This document shows positions 34,566 to 43,635 of a stretch of DNA of 64,000 bases, piece by piece. Under the pieces are notes generated by a model. It was not told the origin of the DNA. It did not search any database and was given only the letters and a program-made list of their open reading frames with translations. A program made the translations under genes and the position numbers. Source of the DNA: an uncultured Candidatus Saccharibacteria bacterium (GTDB lineage Bacteria; Patescibacteriota; Saccharimonadia; Saccharimonadales; Saccharimonadaceae); the NCBI GenBank assembly GCA_947165465.1, contig CAMVAM010000001.1, forward strand, positions 1 through 64,000, in the 5' to 3' direction. How positions within the stretch are numbered: the stretch's first letter is position 1; each line of letters begins with the position of its first letter.

Positions 34566-35736
34566 GATTTTAGAGCAAAAACCACGCGCCAAAATCGAAT
34601 TTTGGACTGATTTTAAATACTATAAAAATGTTACCAAACTCACCACCGAGCTCGGTGTTTCTTGGGCTGACGCCCACGAGAAGAAAAAAGGCAGTTTCGT
34701 CCGTGTGCGCCGTCTTCCGGCCGGCAAATTTCATCGTTATTCCGGTTGGCATTTTAGCGATTATTTCACCCACTTCGACATCACCGTCAAAGATTTAATC
34801 TTTGGCAATATCTTCGGTTTCTTTGGTTTTATCTTCGGGATTATCACTTGTTTCTTCCGTCTAGTTCGTAAATCCACCCGTCCAAATGTCATCTTTTTAA
34901 AGGGTGGCTATGTCGGTCTACCAGTTGGTCTAATGGCTAAACTCTTCAAAATCCCGTTTGTAATTCACGAATCCGACGCCGTTGCCGGCCTCGCTAACCG
35001 TGTGCTTATGAAAAAGGCCACCAAGGTCGCCTTTGGTATTCCGCCGTCCGACGAAGTTCTGAAAGCCCATCCAAATTACGTCTGGACCGGTATCCCGGTT
35101 GGCCCAGAATACAAAGCTGTCCCGGGCGCCAAGGCTATGTCATTAAAGAAAGCTTTCTCCTTTAACGAAGACAAGCCACTCGTCGTAATTACCGGTGGTT
35201 CACAAGGGTCCGAGAACCTCAACGAAGCCACCCGTGCCATCCTCCCGGATCTCTTAAAAATCGCTTCCGTTGGCCTAGTTGCCGGTCGCAAGCACTACGA
35301 AGATATGGTCGATTTAAAACGCTACGAAAACTGGGAGAATGCCTCCCTCGAATCCAATTTTCGCATGTGGGAATTTAATACCACTATGAATGAACTCATG
35401 GGCGCCGCTGACGTCGTCGTCTCGCGCGCTGGCGCTACCACCATTGCTGAGCTCGCCGCTCTGAAAAAAGCCGTCATCCTCGTCCCATTTGAGCGCCTTC
35501 CGGGCAGTCACCAAGTTCGTAATGCCGAGCGCTTAAAAGCCAGCGGCGCTGTTGCTGTCTTAAATGATTCCGAAATGATGGAAGATCCGAAAAAACTCCT
35601 CGAAATTATCCGCCATCTCATCAAAACTCCGCGTGAACGCGCTGATATGGCTGACGCTCTGCATAAAGAAGCCCGTGCCGACGCCGCCTCCCGTCTTGCT
35701 GAAATAATTTTAGGGGTGGTGAGCAGTGAAACATAA
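34498..35736 (+). CDS. murG: UDP-GlcNAc:lipid I GlcNAc transferase
   Basis: The 412-residue GT-B protein begins with the VVGGGSGGHITPA G-loop and has the second G-loop TGGSQGSENLNEA (about 227). The RAGATTIAEL donor-site motif lies near 310. It completes lipid II on the cytoplasmic face. It is about 50 residues longer than E. coli MurG, mainly near residues 55-120. It overlaps ftsW and ftsQ-like, so it is tightly coupled. Confidence 0.92.
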   Translation: MKILVVGGGSGGHITPAVAVVREILEQKPRAKIEFWTDFKYYKNVTKLTTELGVSWADAHEKKKGSFVRVRRLPAGKFHRYSGWHFSDYFTHFDITVKDLIFGNIFGFFGFIFGIITCFFRLVRKSTRPNVIFLKGGYVGLPVGLMAKLFKIPFVIHESDAVAGLANRVLMKKATKVAFGIPPSDEVLKAHPNYVWTGIPVGPEYKAVPGAKAMSLKKAFSFNEDKPLVVITGGSQGSENLNEATRAILPDLLKIASVGLVAGRKHYEDMVDLKRYENWENASLESNFRMWEFNTTMNELMGAADVVVSRAGATTIAELAALKKAVILVPFERLPGSHQVRNAERLKASGAVAVLNDSEMMEDPKKLLEIIRHLIKTPRERADMADALHKEARADAASRLAEIILGVVSSET

Positions 35737-36292
35737 TTCATCGATTCAGTCCGGCCGTACTATTGCCGAGCGCAGGGAAAAGCTCGAAACCGCCTCGGAA
35801 CGCGCCGAAACTCACAAGAAAAACCGCACCAAACAGATTCTTCGCGTCACCTTTACCGTGGTCGGTTTTATTGCTGTAGCCTTTGGCATTGTCCGCCTCG
35901 CCATCTTCTTCTTCACACCGGATAGCGCTGACCCAGAGCCGGATGTTATCACTGTCACGCCAAAGCCAACTATTGAGATTATCGACGAAGATACCGGTAC
36001 CGGTGACACCAATATCACCTCTCGTATGAGGGATTATATCGGCCAAGCCGAAATAGATTTTCGTGACCTCGCTTACAACCCAGTCAAAGCTGTCATTCCA
36101 AAGGGAGCCATCAGGGAAGTAGACTTCTATCTAGAAGGGTATAACGGCTATATTAAAATGACTATCGACCGCGATACTGCCGTATCTGTTGAGGATGCCG
36201 ATCGTATGCTTCACTATCTTAGGCTCCACGGTCATATAAATGAATTCACCTATGTCGATGTCCGGATAGAGGGGAAGGCCTACTGGAAATAG
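35726..36292 (+). CDS. FtsQ-like divisome protein
   Basis: The 188-residue protein starts at a GTG overlapping the murG end. It has a basic cytoplasmic N-terminus, one membrane segment (about 46-70), and an acidic Thr/Pro linker, then a C-terminal domain of about 100 residues. A typical POTRA domain is not obvious. Position after murG in the cell-wall cluster and topology suggest a short FtsQ/DivIB. Confidence 0.5.
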   Translation: MKHNSSIQSGRTIAERREKLETASERAETHKKNRTKQILRVTFTVVGFIAVAFGIVRLAIFFFTPDSADPEPDVITVTPKPTIEIIDEDTGTGDTNITSRMRDYIGQAEIDFRDLAYNPVKAVIPKGAIREVDFYLEGYNGYIKMTIDRDTAVSVEDADRMLHYLRLHGHINEFTYVDVRIEGKAYWK

Positions 36293-36504
36293 GGAACTGT
36301 TCGGTTTTTGTTCTGATACTGTTCTCTGTTCTTTTGTTCGGTTTTTGTTCGGTTAGGGGATTTGAAATACCCACATCCGGGCAGGAAATATAGAAAAATA
36401 CAGGGAAAAACAGAAAAAGGGAAATAAAACAAGGGAAAAGTCAAATTGTGGAAAACTCGGGGCCAAAAACCGGACCAAACAGGGGTGGCGGCAAAAACCG
36501 ACTC
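36293..36504. other. intergenic repeats upstream of the palindromes
   Basis: About 210 bases hold two exact TGTTCGGTTTTT words (36299-36310 and 36335-36346). They also hold a purine-rich stretch of repeated GGGAAA units, another TTGTGGAAAAC, and an ACAGGGGTGG. No gene, promoter or terminator is clear. Confidence 0.5.
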
Positions 36505-36756
36505 AAAATGCACTAACTCGGGCGTGAATTACGGGTCCGGATGATCCAAACGTGGCTGAGATTTGTATTTCAACGAACATTTTAGAATTTCCCATTTAGA
36601 TTTCTAATTTCACGGCTCGAGTATGGTACTGTAATACCAACGCAGAGCCGCCTGAAATTAGAAATGTAAATAGGCGAAATTCTAAGTTCGCGAAATATAA
36701 AGCTCAGCCACGTAGAATCGCACATAGCCCGTAATTCCCGCCCGGCCCTGCATATT
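36505..36756. repeat. 252-bp near-perfect palindrome (fold-back element)
   Basis: Two arms of about 120 bases are roughly 80 percent complementary, with blocks such as GAATTACGGG, ACGTGGCTGAG, TTAGAATTTC and TTTCTAATTTCA mirrored in the same order. The apex carries GGCTC/GAGCC and GGTA/TACC. Transcribed from either strand it would give a very long hairpin. No reading frame spans it. Confidence 0.85.
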
Positions 36757-36768
36757 TACCCTATAAAA

Positions 36769-36868
36769 GACGTATAATCAACCGTCTTTTCCATTTATCT
36801 GTAATGTCTTAAAATCTATATTGTGCGACATTTGACGTATATGGAAATGGACGGTTGACGTTGTGTCT
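36769..36868. repeat. second imperfect palindrome of about 100 bp
   Basis: The arms share AGAC, TCAACCGTC, TTTCCAT and ATGTC in mirrored order around a centre near 36818. It lies 12 bases after the larger palindrome. Confidence 0.7.
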
Positions 36869-36873
36869 AAAAT

Positions 36874-36897
36874 CCGGCCCGTTTGTGTGTGGGCCGG
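36874..36897 (-). terminator. terminator of the T4SS ATPase gene
   Basis: On the reverse strand a CCGGCCC/GGGCCGG hairpin is followed by ATTTTAG. Confidence 0.6.
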
Positions 36898-36922
36898 CTA
36901 ATTTTAAGTTTTGTTTAGTTTC

Positions 36923-39900
36923 CTAGTGTTTGATTGCCAAAAATCCGTCTGACGAATTGTCTTTTTCTGCATAGTGTTCCGGACGGTTTACCGGCTGGTC
37001 GAGCGGCGCTCTGGTATGTGATGGATAGATCTCGACCACTGATTTCTCTTGGTAAACTACCTCTGGTTTAACAGGGGTGCTAACAGGGGTGGGAACTGTG
37101 GTCTGTTTTTGAGCATTATTAACAGGGGTGGTAACAGGGGTAGGGGATTGTACTGGCTTCTTAGCGGCTGTTGGGGTATTTTCTACCGGTTTAACAGGGG
37201 CAGGGGAAGCATTTAGGGCCTTTTTACCGGCTTTACGGCGAGAATTCCTTTCCTTCCCTTTCTTATTCGTCTCCGGAGCTTTCGGGGCCTCTACGGGCTT
37301 ATTCTTAGGTTCTACGGCCATTTCCTGCTTGATTTCCTGCTTCACTTCCTGCTTTTCTTCAGTCTTTTTAACGAGTTTTGCGAGATCCTTTAAACCAAGG
37401 CGTTCTTTACCTTCAGCGGCATTCGGGCTAAGGTTCTGGCGACGGAAATCTTCCTGTGGTGTAGATGGTTTCTTTAAGTTCGGTTTTTGTTCGGGCTTTA
37501 ATACGACCGTATTAGTCGGCATAGTCGGGGCATCGGTCACCATGGTGCGAGAAACCGGAGCAAAGACCGGTGTTTCAGGTTGACGTCCGGAATCTGATAA
37601 TTCCTTCTTATATTTCTCTGATTGCTCAATCGTTTCACGGATTTCATTCTCCACATCATAACGTGGGCGGGCAAAACAGGCTCTGGAATGCTCGACGATA
37701 TCGGCAAAATTGTCTTTTGGTGAATCCGGGATTTGAAGCGTTGTAGCAGAGAAAGCCGGCACCTTTTCGCCATTAATAATCATCGAAATCACGAAGTTAC
37801 GGTTGTTAAGCTGAAGGAGGTCAGAAGCCTCGAAAATCGGCTCAAATTGCTTCGACAGAATCGGTGCATCGTCGGCCGACACGCGGAATGAAATTGTCGT
37901 ACCAACGTTGCCAAACACGGCATCACGTACAGATTCGGTCATCTGAGCCACATACTGGTTTGCTACGGTGAGATTGAGGCCATATTTACGGGCTTCGGAG
38001 AGAATCACGGCAAACGAATCGGTTGCGAAGTTCTGGAACTCATCGACATAAAGATAGAATGGACGGCGATCTTTAACATCCGGAATGTCCGAACGGCTCA
38101 TCGCAGCGAGCTGAACCTTAGTGACGAGGAAGGCGCCGAGAATACCGGCATTATCTTCGCCAATCAGACCCTTAGAAAGGTTTACAACGAGGATTTTGCC
38201 TTCGTCCATAATCTTACGGATATCAAAGGACGACTTCGGCTGGCCGATAATATTACGAATAATTGGGTTCGCAGTAAAGGCACCAACCTTGTTTAAAACC
38301 GGTGCAATCGATTCATTGACCTGTTTTTCATTCCATTGACCGAATTCGTGTTTCCAGAACTGGAGTACCGTCACGTCGTGACAATATTCGAGTGTTTCTT
38401 TACGGAAGTCTTTATCCGTTAGCATCCTTGAAATATCAAGGAGCGTAGTCTCCGGACGATCAAGAAGCGCAAGGAGCGTATAGCGAAGAATATGTTCAAG
38501 TCTTGGGCCCCAAGAATCGCCGAACATCCTTTTAAGAACGCCGATCACTTCAGAGCAAACATTTGGCTTCTTCGCTGGGTCGGAGATTTCGAGTGGGTTA
38601 AAGGCCACCGGGAAGGCAGTATCGGCCGGGTTAAAGTAAACTACGTCTTTAATACGCGATTCTGGCACAAATTTAAGGTTATCAATCGCGAAATCACCAT
38701 GCGGATCGATGATACAATAGCCCTGGTTGTAAAAGAGGTCAGAAAGCGCCATTAATTCGAGAAGACCAGACTTACCAGCGCCGGTTTGGCCAATAATATA
38801 TACGTGACGTGAGCGGTCGCGACGAATTAAACCAAATTGATGATTAATACCACGGAAATTAGTGAGACCAAAGGCCGAAATGTTCTCGTCGTTTGCGATT
38901 TCGCCAGTTAAGACCGGGAGTTTAGCCGGTGGCTCAGCGGTCTTACTGCTAGCCCAAACGATGTTTGGCGTCTCGACGGAAGTGTGTGGCAAATGATAAA
39001 CCGAAGCGAGCTCCGAAATATTTAGAATAAAGCCATTATCGGCGAATGCACGCATCTTATAGGCAGCAAGCTCATCCCTACTAAACGTACCTCCTACTTG
39101 TTTAAAGCCGTTCAAATTCGTAGAATTAAATTGTTTAAATGTACCGACGAGCGCCTGCATATTTAATTTAGCATCGATATCGCTTTGGCCAAGATATGCT
39201 AGACGAATTTTCACTTCGTAGCCAAGCTTGGTGGCCTTCTCTTCTGCTTTACTAATCTGAGTTTTAGCGCGGTCAGATAATTCTACTTTGGCATCCGAAC
39301 CGGTGCCACCGGATGGTGGGCGGAACAGTGCGCCGAGGATTTCAACAATATAAGTCCAGTCAATCGAAGTGCCAAATAAGGTCTTCTTCCCGGCTTTTAC
39401 GCCTTTTACCCATTTATCAGTCGTGCTTTTATGCCAGTCATCCGGAATCGGGCGGGCAAGAATTTGAATCCACATTTCCTCGGTCTTTTCCGGGCTGAGC
39501 TTTGCGAGCGTACCGGTGATACCGGCGAGCGGATCAACTTCGAACGATTCAAAAGTCTTAATCGGAAGCGCCGAGTTGTCTACTAAACTTAATTCTGCTG
39601 TATAACTAACTGGATATTTAGAGCGGGCATCCACATAATCTTCATTCATTTTATAAATCTGGACGGACGGGTACTGCGAATAAATCTGTCCTTCTACGAA
39701 GCTCTGCAAAACCTTCGGCACCCACACATAAAAACGGATTTGCCCGGCTGTCGAGACGATTTCAAATGACAAATGTTCCTGCACGCCACCGGAGTTCTTA
39801 AGTTCCTGTTTGTCGCGAAGGATACCATGAAGTGAGGCAAAAAGCTGTTCTGCGGCGAGCTCTTTTTTGTCGTTCGTACGCGGAATTTCAAGCATTAAAA

Positions 39901-40030
39901 GCACAGAATCAACATTCAGAACTTTAAGAGTGTTTAATTTTTTGTAATTACGATAAGTGAAAAAAGCCAAGATGCCAACAGCTGGAATCCAAAACATTGG
40001 CGTTAAAATGAAGTGTATGACTTGCTCCAT
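36923..40030 (-). CDS. type IV secretion / conjugation-type ATPase (VirD4/TraC-like)
   Basis: The 1035-residue protein has an N-terminal membrane segment and a long N-terminal domain of about 300 residues. The ATPase core carries Walker A GQTGAGKSG (about 415), a PHGDFAIDN motif and DEFQNFATDSF (about 660) as Walker B. A TANQYVAQM-like segment and TraM-recognition-like sequence follow. The last 230 residues are Lys/Pro/Thr-rich with repeated TPV units. Such ATPases drive DNA or protein transfer across the membrane. No other T4SS gene is beside it. TAAAAT (40037-40042) is six bases before ATG (leaderless). Confidence 0.8.
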   Translation of the reverse strand: MEQVIHFILTPMFWIPAVGILAFFTYRNYKKLNTLKVLNVDSVLLMLEIPRTNDKKELAAEQLFASLHGILRDKQELKNSGGVQEHLSFEIVSTAGQIRFYVWVPKVLQSFVEGQIYSQYPSVQIYKMNEDYVDARSKYPVSYTAELSLVDNSALPIKTFESFEVDPLAGITGTLAKLSPEKTEEMWIQILARPIPDDWHKSTTDKWVKGVKAGKKTLFGTSIDWTYIVEILGALFRPPSGGTGSDAKVELSDRAKTQISKAEEKATKLGYEVKIRLAYLGQSDIDAKLNMQALVGTFKQFNSTNLNGFKQVGGTFSRDELAAYKMRAFADNGFILNISELASVYHLPHTSVETPNIVWASSKTAEPPAKLPVLTGEIANDENISAFGLTNFRGINHQFGLIRRDRSRHVYIIGQTGAGKSGLLELMALSDLFYNQGYCIIDPHGDFAIDNLKFVPESRIKDVVYFNPADTAFPVAFNPLEISDPAKKPNVCSEVIGVLKRMFGDSWGPRLEHILRYTLLALLDRPETTLLDISRMLTDKDFRKETLEYCHDVTVLQFWKHEFGQWNEKQVNESIAPVLNKVGAFTANPIIRNIIGQPKSSFDIRKIMDEGKILVVNLSKGLIGEDNAGILGAFLVTKVQLAAMSRSDIPDVKDRRPFYLYVDEFQNFATDSFAVILSEARKYGLNLTVANQYVAQMTESVRDAVFGNVGTTISFRVSADDAPILSKQFEPIFEASDLLQLNNRNFVISMIINGEKVPAFSATTLQIPDSPKDNFADIVEHSRACFARPRYDVENEIRETIEQSEKYKKELSDSGRQPETPVFAPVSRTMVTDAPTMPTNTVVLKPEQKPNLKKPSTPQEDFRRQNLSPNAAEGKERLGLKDLAKLVKKTEEKQEVKQEIKQEMAVEPKNKPVEAPKAPETNKKGKERNSRRKAGKKALNASPAPVKPVENTPTAAKKPVQSPTPVTTPVNNAQKQTTVPTPVSTPVKPEVVYQEKSVVEIYPSHTRAPLDQPVNRPEHYAEKDNSSDGFLAIKH

Positions 40031-40049
40031 ATGCTTATTTTAGCATATA

Positions 40050-41078
40050 TTACGCTAAAGTATAAGAGTTCTTATCGACTTTCTTAAATAATTTTTTATT
40101 CTGGAGATTTAAGAGAATCGTAGTCTCTTTGACCTTGCGGACGCGCAAAACTTGCTTTACGATTTCCTCACGAGAAAGTGGGGTTTCGGACTTTTCGAGG
40201 ATTGAAGTAATGATTTCAGAAATAGTTCCCTTCTTGTAGCCCCACGAACTTAGTGCATAAATACCGCGACCAATTAATACAAAGCGAGAATCTTTGATGA
40301 GTTCGTTGTGGATAGCCTGGACGGTCACATTTTTGCGCTTGAAATTAGAATCAGCAATCTCTTTAGCAATTTCAGAAAAATGCATTGGTTCTTTTTTGGA
40401 TTCGAGAATCACAAAAATCTTATCACGAATGTTTTTCGGGTTGACAGTTGGCCATTTGGCAAGTCCCCAAAGTCCATTTAGCGTTGCTAACAGCTTAGAA
40501 ATTGACGCAATGGCTTTAATATGGTCAGGATGCTCATAATCTAGCTTATTGTCAAGCTCATCTAGTGTCATCGGAGCTTTATTTTCGCGAATTACTTTTA
40601 CAATCTCATCGGCTTTCAAGCGGATGGTCTTTTCGTCACCATATTCAGCGATACCGACAGCAGCATGATATTTATCATTCTCTTCTACAACGGAGAGTGC
40701 CTTAGAGAAGGTGGCAATGAAATAAATACCGGTCTTTTCAGAGGCCGTAGAGGTACGACCATAAACCTTGTCGGCAAGATCAGATAGTCTAGCGACACGA
40801 CCGGTTTCAGTAAGATTTCGAATCAAGATTTTTTCAGCAGCTTGGAGCTCAGGGATTTGGTTGTCTTCTGCGGAAATTTGAAGACGGATTAAAATTGCTT
40901 TTTCGAGTTGGCGAACACGTTCACGTGTGATTGACAACATTTCACCAATTTGTTCAAGTGTTTCTTTGTTTCCGTTTAAGCCGAATCGGCGGGAGATTAT
41001 TTCTCTTTCTCGTTTCTGCTCGATAATTTTCAAACTTCCGGAGATTGCTTTTTTGAGGATTTCCGCATTTTGGTCCAT
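40050..41078 (-). CDS. sigma-70 region 4 / HARE-HTH fusion protein
   Basis: The protein of about 342 residues starts with a sigma region 4-like helix-turn-helix (about 22-75, with IISRRFGLNG and ITRERVRQLE). Winged-helix modules follow. Two resemble HARE-HTH domains: the module with PMHFSEIAKEI, and the one with PLSREEIVKQV. Regions 2 and 3 of a sigma factor are absent, so it cannot melt promoters by itself. It may be a delta/anti-sigma-like RNA polymerase accessory. The start at 41078 has AAAGGAAA and follows a perfect promoter (41125-41153). Confidence 0.7.
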   Translation of the reverse strand: MDQNAEILKKAISGSLKIIEQKREREIISRRFGLNGNKETLEQIGEMLSITRERVRQLEKAILIRLQISAEDNQIPELQAAEKILIRNLTETGRVARLSDLADKVYGRTSTASEKTGIYFIATFSKALSVVEENDKYHAAVGIAEYGDEKTIRLKADEIVKVIRENKAPMTLDELDNKLDYEHPDHIKAIASISKLLATLNGLWGLAKWPTVNPKNIRDKIFVILESKKEPMHFSEIAKEIADSNFKRKNVTVQAIHNELIKDSRFVLIGRGIYALSSWGYKKGTISEIITSILEKSETPLSREEIVKQVLRVRKVKETTILLNLQNKKLFKKVDKNSYTLA

Positions 41079-41124
41079 CAGTATTTCCTTTATTCCATCC
41101 CTGTTAATATTGTTAATTATGCTT

Positions 41125-41153
41125 ATAATAACATAGTTTTCAATAATTGTCAA
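41125..41153 (-). promoter_or_regulatory. promoter of the sigma4/HARE gene
   Basis: TTGACA (41148-41153), 17 bases and extended TGtTATTAT (41125-41133). It rules out the further upstream start codon. Confidence 0.8.
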
Positions 41154-41206
41154 CTACGAAATTTTTTATTTGCTTACATTATTGTATCACATTTTTTGCA
41201 TTTGTG

Positions 41207-41238
41207 AAAAAAAATGCTAGAAGCATAACAATTATGCT
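41207..41238 (-). terminator. terminator of topA
   Basis: An AGCATAA / TTATGCT hairpin is followed by a run of eight Ts on the reverse strand. Confidence 0.75.
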
Positions 41239-41253
41239 AAAAATATGGTAAAA

Positions 41254-43578
41254 CTAGGCCTTTTTGGTAGTCTTTTTGGCGGCTTTTTTCGTGGTCTTTT
41301 TAGCAGTAGTTTTCTTGGTCGCTCTGCCACCGCGCACGCCTCTACGAGTCGCTTTCGGTTTGTTTTTCAAGATTTCCTCGGCTTCCGCCTTGGTGAGTTT
41401 CTTTGGATCAATGTCCTTTGGCACTTTGACGTTATTGCGTCTACCTGGGCCCTTCACATATGGCCCGTAAGCACCATTAATAATCATAATGTCGTCCCAA
41501 TCGGCAATAATCGAATCCACCTTCGCCTGGTAAAGTGGTAAGGCCTCTTCAAAGCTCACCGTATAAGGATCATAGTCTTTCATCGGAATATTATATTTGC
41601 CACCTTTAAGATATGGTCCAAACGGTCCGTTTGCAGCAATCAGTTCGTTTCCATCCGGTGCTTTGCCGAGCACGCGCGGGAGTGTAGGTAGAGCTAGCTG
41701 TTTAATCGCCTGCTCGAGAGTGACGGTCTTTACGGATTTTCTCTTCGGCAGTGGCGCAAAGCGTGGTTTCTCACCGGCTTCTTTTTCGTTATCGCCGAGT
41801 TGGATAAATCCACCATTCTTCCCAACTTTGGCATAAATCGGCTTACCGGTTTCCGGGTCGTGCCCCAATAATTTGGCATTATTATAGCGTTCGACTCCCT
41901 GCGCTACGAGCACGGTATCGCGGAATGGGCCATAGAAATCCCGGAGCATCTTTACGCGCTCCAATTTGGCCTCTGCTACAAGGTCGAGGTCTTTTTCGAT
42001 GTTCGCAGTAAACTTATAATCAACGATATTCTTGAAATTATCCACGAGGAAGCTTGCCACTAGTTCGCCGATTGGTGTCGGGATAAGCTTGCCTTTATTA
42101 GCACCAAATTTTTCAGAAACAACTTCGCGGGTAATCTGGCCATTTTCCGCCCGAAGCTCGATAATATCACGGTTCGAACCTTCGCTTTCGCCCTTTACCA
42201 CATAGCCACGTATCTGAATTGCAGTCATAATCGTGGCATAAGTAGACGGACGACCGATGCCGAGCTCTTCGAGTTTCTTCACGAGTGAGCCTTCCGTGTA
42301 CCTCGCCGGCGCTTTTGAATAGTTCTGGCGCGCGTAGAGGCCCAAATTGGCCACTTTGTCCCCGCGACTAAGTTTCGGTAGGTCTAAGTCACGAGACTTG
42401 CCATAAACGCGAAGAAAACCGTCAAATACCACCACTTCACCCTTCGCGACGAATGGTTCTTTTTTGCCTTCCAAACGAATCGTAGTTTTCGCAACTTTGG
42501 CATTTGCCATCTGAGTCGCGAGCGTTCTCGCCCAAATCAACTGATAAAGGCGTTTTTCGTAATCATTCTTACCGGCCACGGTTCTAGAAATGCTAGTCGG
42601 GCGAATGGCTTCGTGTGCTTCCTGCGCCGAAGCGTCCTTGGTCTTAAACGAGCGAACTTTAAGGTAACTCTTTCCGAATTTATCTTCAATATATCTAGCC
42701 ATCTCGGCCACTGCCTGGTGCGAAAGGTTCAAAGAATCGGTTCTATGATAAGTGATTAAACCAGCCTGGTAGAGCCCCTGAGCGGCATTCATAGTCGTGC
42801 GGGACGAAAACCCAAGCTTCGCGTTCGCTTCAATCTGAAGCGCAGCAGTCGTAAACGGCACCGGAGCGGTTTTTGCACCTTCTTCTTCCTCAGTTCCGGT
42901 TACAATAAATTCAGCATCCTTTAATTTATCGAGCAAGACCTTCGCTTCCCCTTCAAATTCCGGGGCTTTGCCATCATAATTTGCCTCAAATTCGCCGTTT
43001 CTCGCGAACTTGCCGGTCACTTTGAAATTAAATTTCGATTCAAATTTCTCAATCTCTTTTTCGCGCTCCACGATTAAGCGAAGAGCTGGGCTCTGTACAC
43101 GTCCGGCCGAAATTGCACCCGGCACTTTTTTGCGTACCATATCAGATAGGTCATAACCTACTAGCATGTCGAGCGTCTGGCGGGCTTGTTGCGAAGCCAC
43201 CATGTCCATATCGACAGCGCGCGGGTTCTTAATCGCCTCCTCTAGAGCCGACTTGGTAATCTCGTGAAAAGTAATTCTCGCAGTGTTCTTTGGGAGCCCC
43301 AAGACTTCGAGAAGATGCCAAGAAATCGATTCTCCTTCGCGGTCTTCATCAGTTGCAAGCCAGATTTTGTCAGCAGCTTTTACTTCTTTTTTCAGTTCCG
43401 AAATAATGTTTTTGTGTTCCGGATCAATCTCATAAGTTACCTCAAAAGTCGATTTATCAACCTTGGTATCCTTACGAATGTGGCCCACACTTGCCAAGAC
43501 CTTAAAATCACTCCCGAGATACTTCTCGATAGTGTGGGCTTTGGCTGGGCTCTCTACGATCACTAAATTTTTAGACAT
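41254..43578 (-). CDS. topA: DNA topoisomerase I
   Basis: The 774-residue type IA topoisomerase has TOPRIM with the ATDEDREGE motif (about 74-82) and the catalytic-Tyr region YHRTDS (about 279). C-terminal Topo-C repeats containing GKNGGFI and GPYLKGG follow. No zinc-ribbon cysteines are present. The end is a long Lys/Thr/Ala tail. It relaxes negative supercoils. The -10 lies close to the ATG (TATGAT, eight bases), so a near-leaderless mRNA is expected. Confidence 0.95.
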   Translation of the reverse strand: MSKNLVIVESPAKAHTIEKYLGSDFKVLASVGHIRKDTKVDKSTFEVTYEIDPEHKNIISELKKEVKAADKIWLATDEDREGESISWHLLEVLGLPKNTARITFHEITKSALEEAIKNPRAVDMDMVASQQARQTLDMLVGYDLSDMVRKKVPGAISAGRVQSPALRLIVEREKEIEKFESKFNFKVTGKFARNGEFEANYDGKAPEFEGEAKVLLDKLKDAEFIVTGTEEEEGAKTAPVPFTTAALQIEANAKLGFSSRTTMNAAQGLYQAGLITYHRTDSLNLSHQAVAEMARYIEDKFGKSYLKVRSFKTKDASAQEAHEAIRPTSISRTVAGKNDYEKRLYQLIWARTLATQMANAKVAKTTIRLEGKKEPFVAKGEVVVFDGFLRVYGKSRDLDLPKLSRGDKVANLGLYARQNYSKAPARYTEGSLVKKLEELGIGRPSTYATIMTAIQIRGYVVKGESEGSNRDIIELRAENGQITREVVSEKFGANKGKLIPTPIGELVASFLVDNFKNIVDYKFTANIEKDLDLVAEAKLERVKMLRDFYGPFRDTVLVAQGVERYNNAKLLGHDPETGKPIYAKVGKNGGFIQLGDNEKEAGEKPRFAPLPKRKSVKTVTLEQAIKQLALPTLPRVLGKAPDGNELIAANGPFGPYLKGGKYNIPMKDYDPYTVSFEEALPLYQAKVDSIIADWDDIMIINGAYGPYVKGPGRRNNVKVPKDIDPKKLTKAEAEEILKNKPKATRRGVRGGRATKKTTAKKTTKKAAKKTTKKA

Positions 43579-43635
43579 ATAATAATATCATAACACACGC
43601 CGTCAACCATTAGCGATTTATGCTACAATGAAAAT

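Noticed and set aside
28604-36470. Replication origin from TTGTGGAAAAC words
   Set aside because: There are only isolated DnaA-box-like words without a cluster, a dnaA gene or a clear unwinding region.
37069-37205. ACAGGGGTG repeats as an uptake sequence
   Set aside because: Most copies here lie in the T4SS ATPase tail and encode repeated Thr-Pro-Val, which explains them by protein composition.
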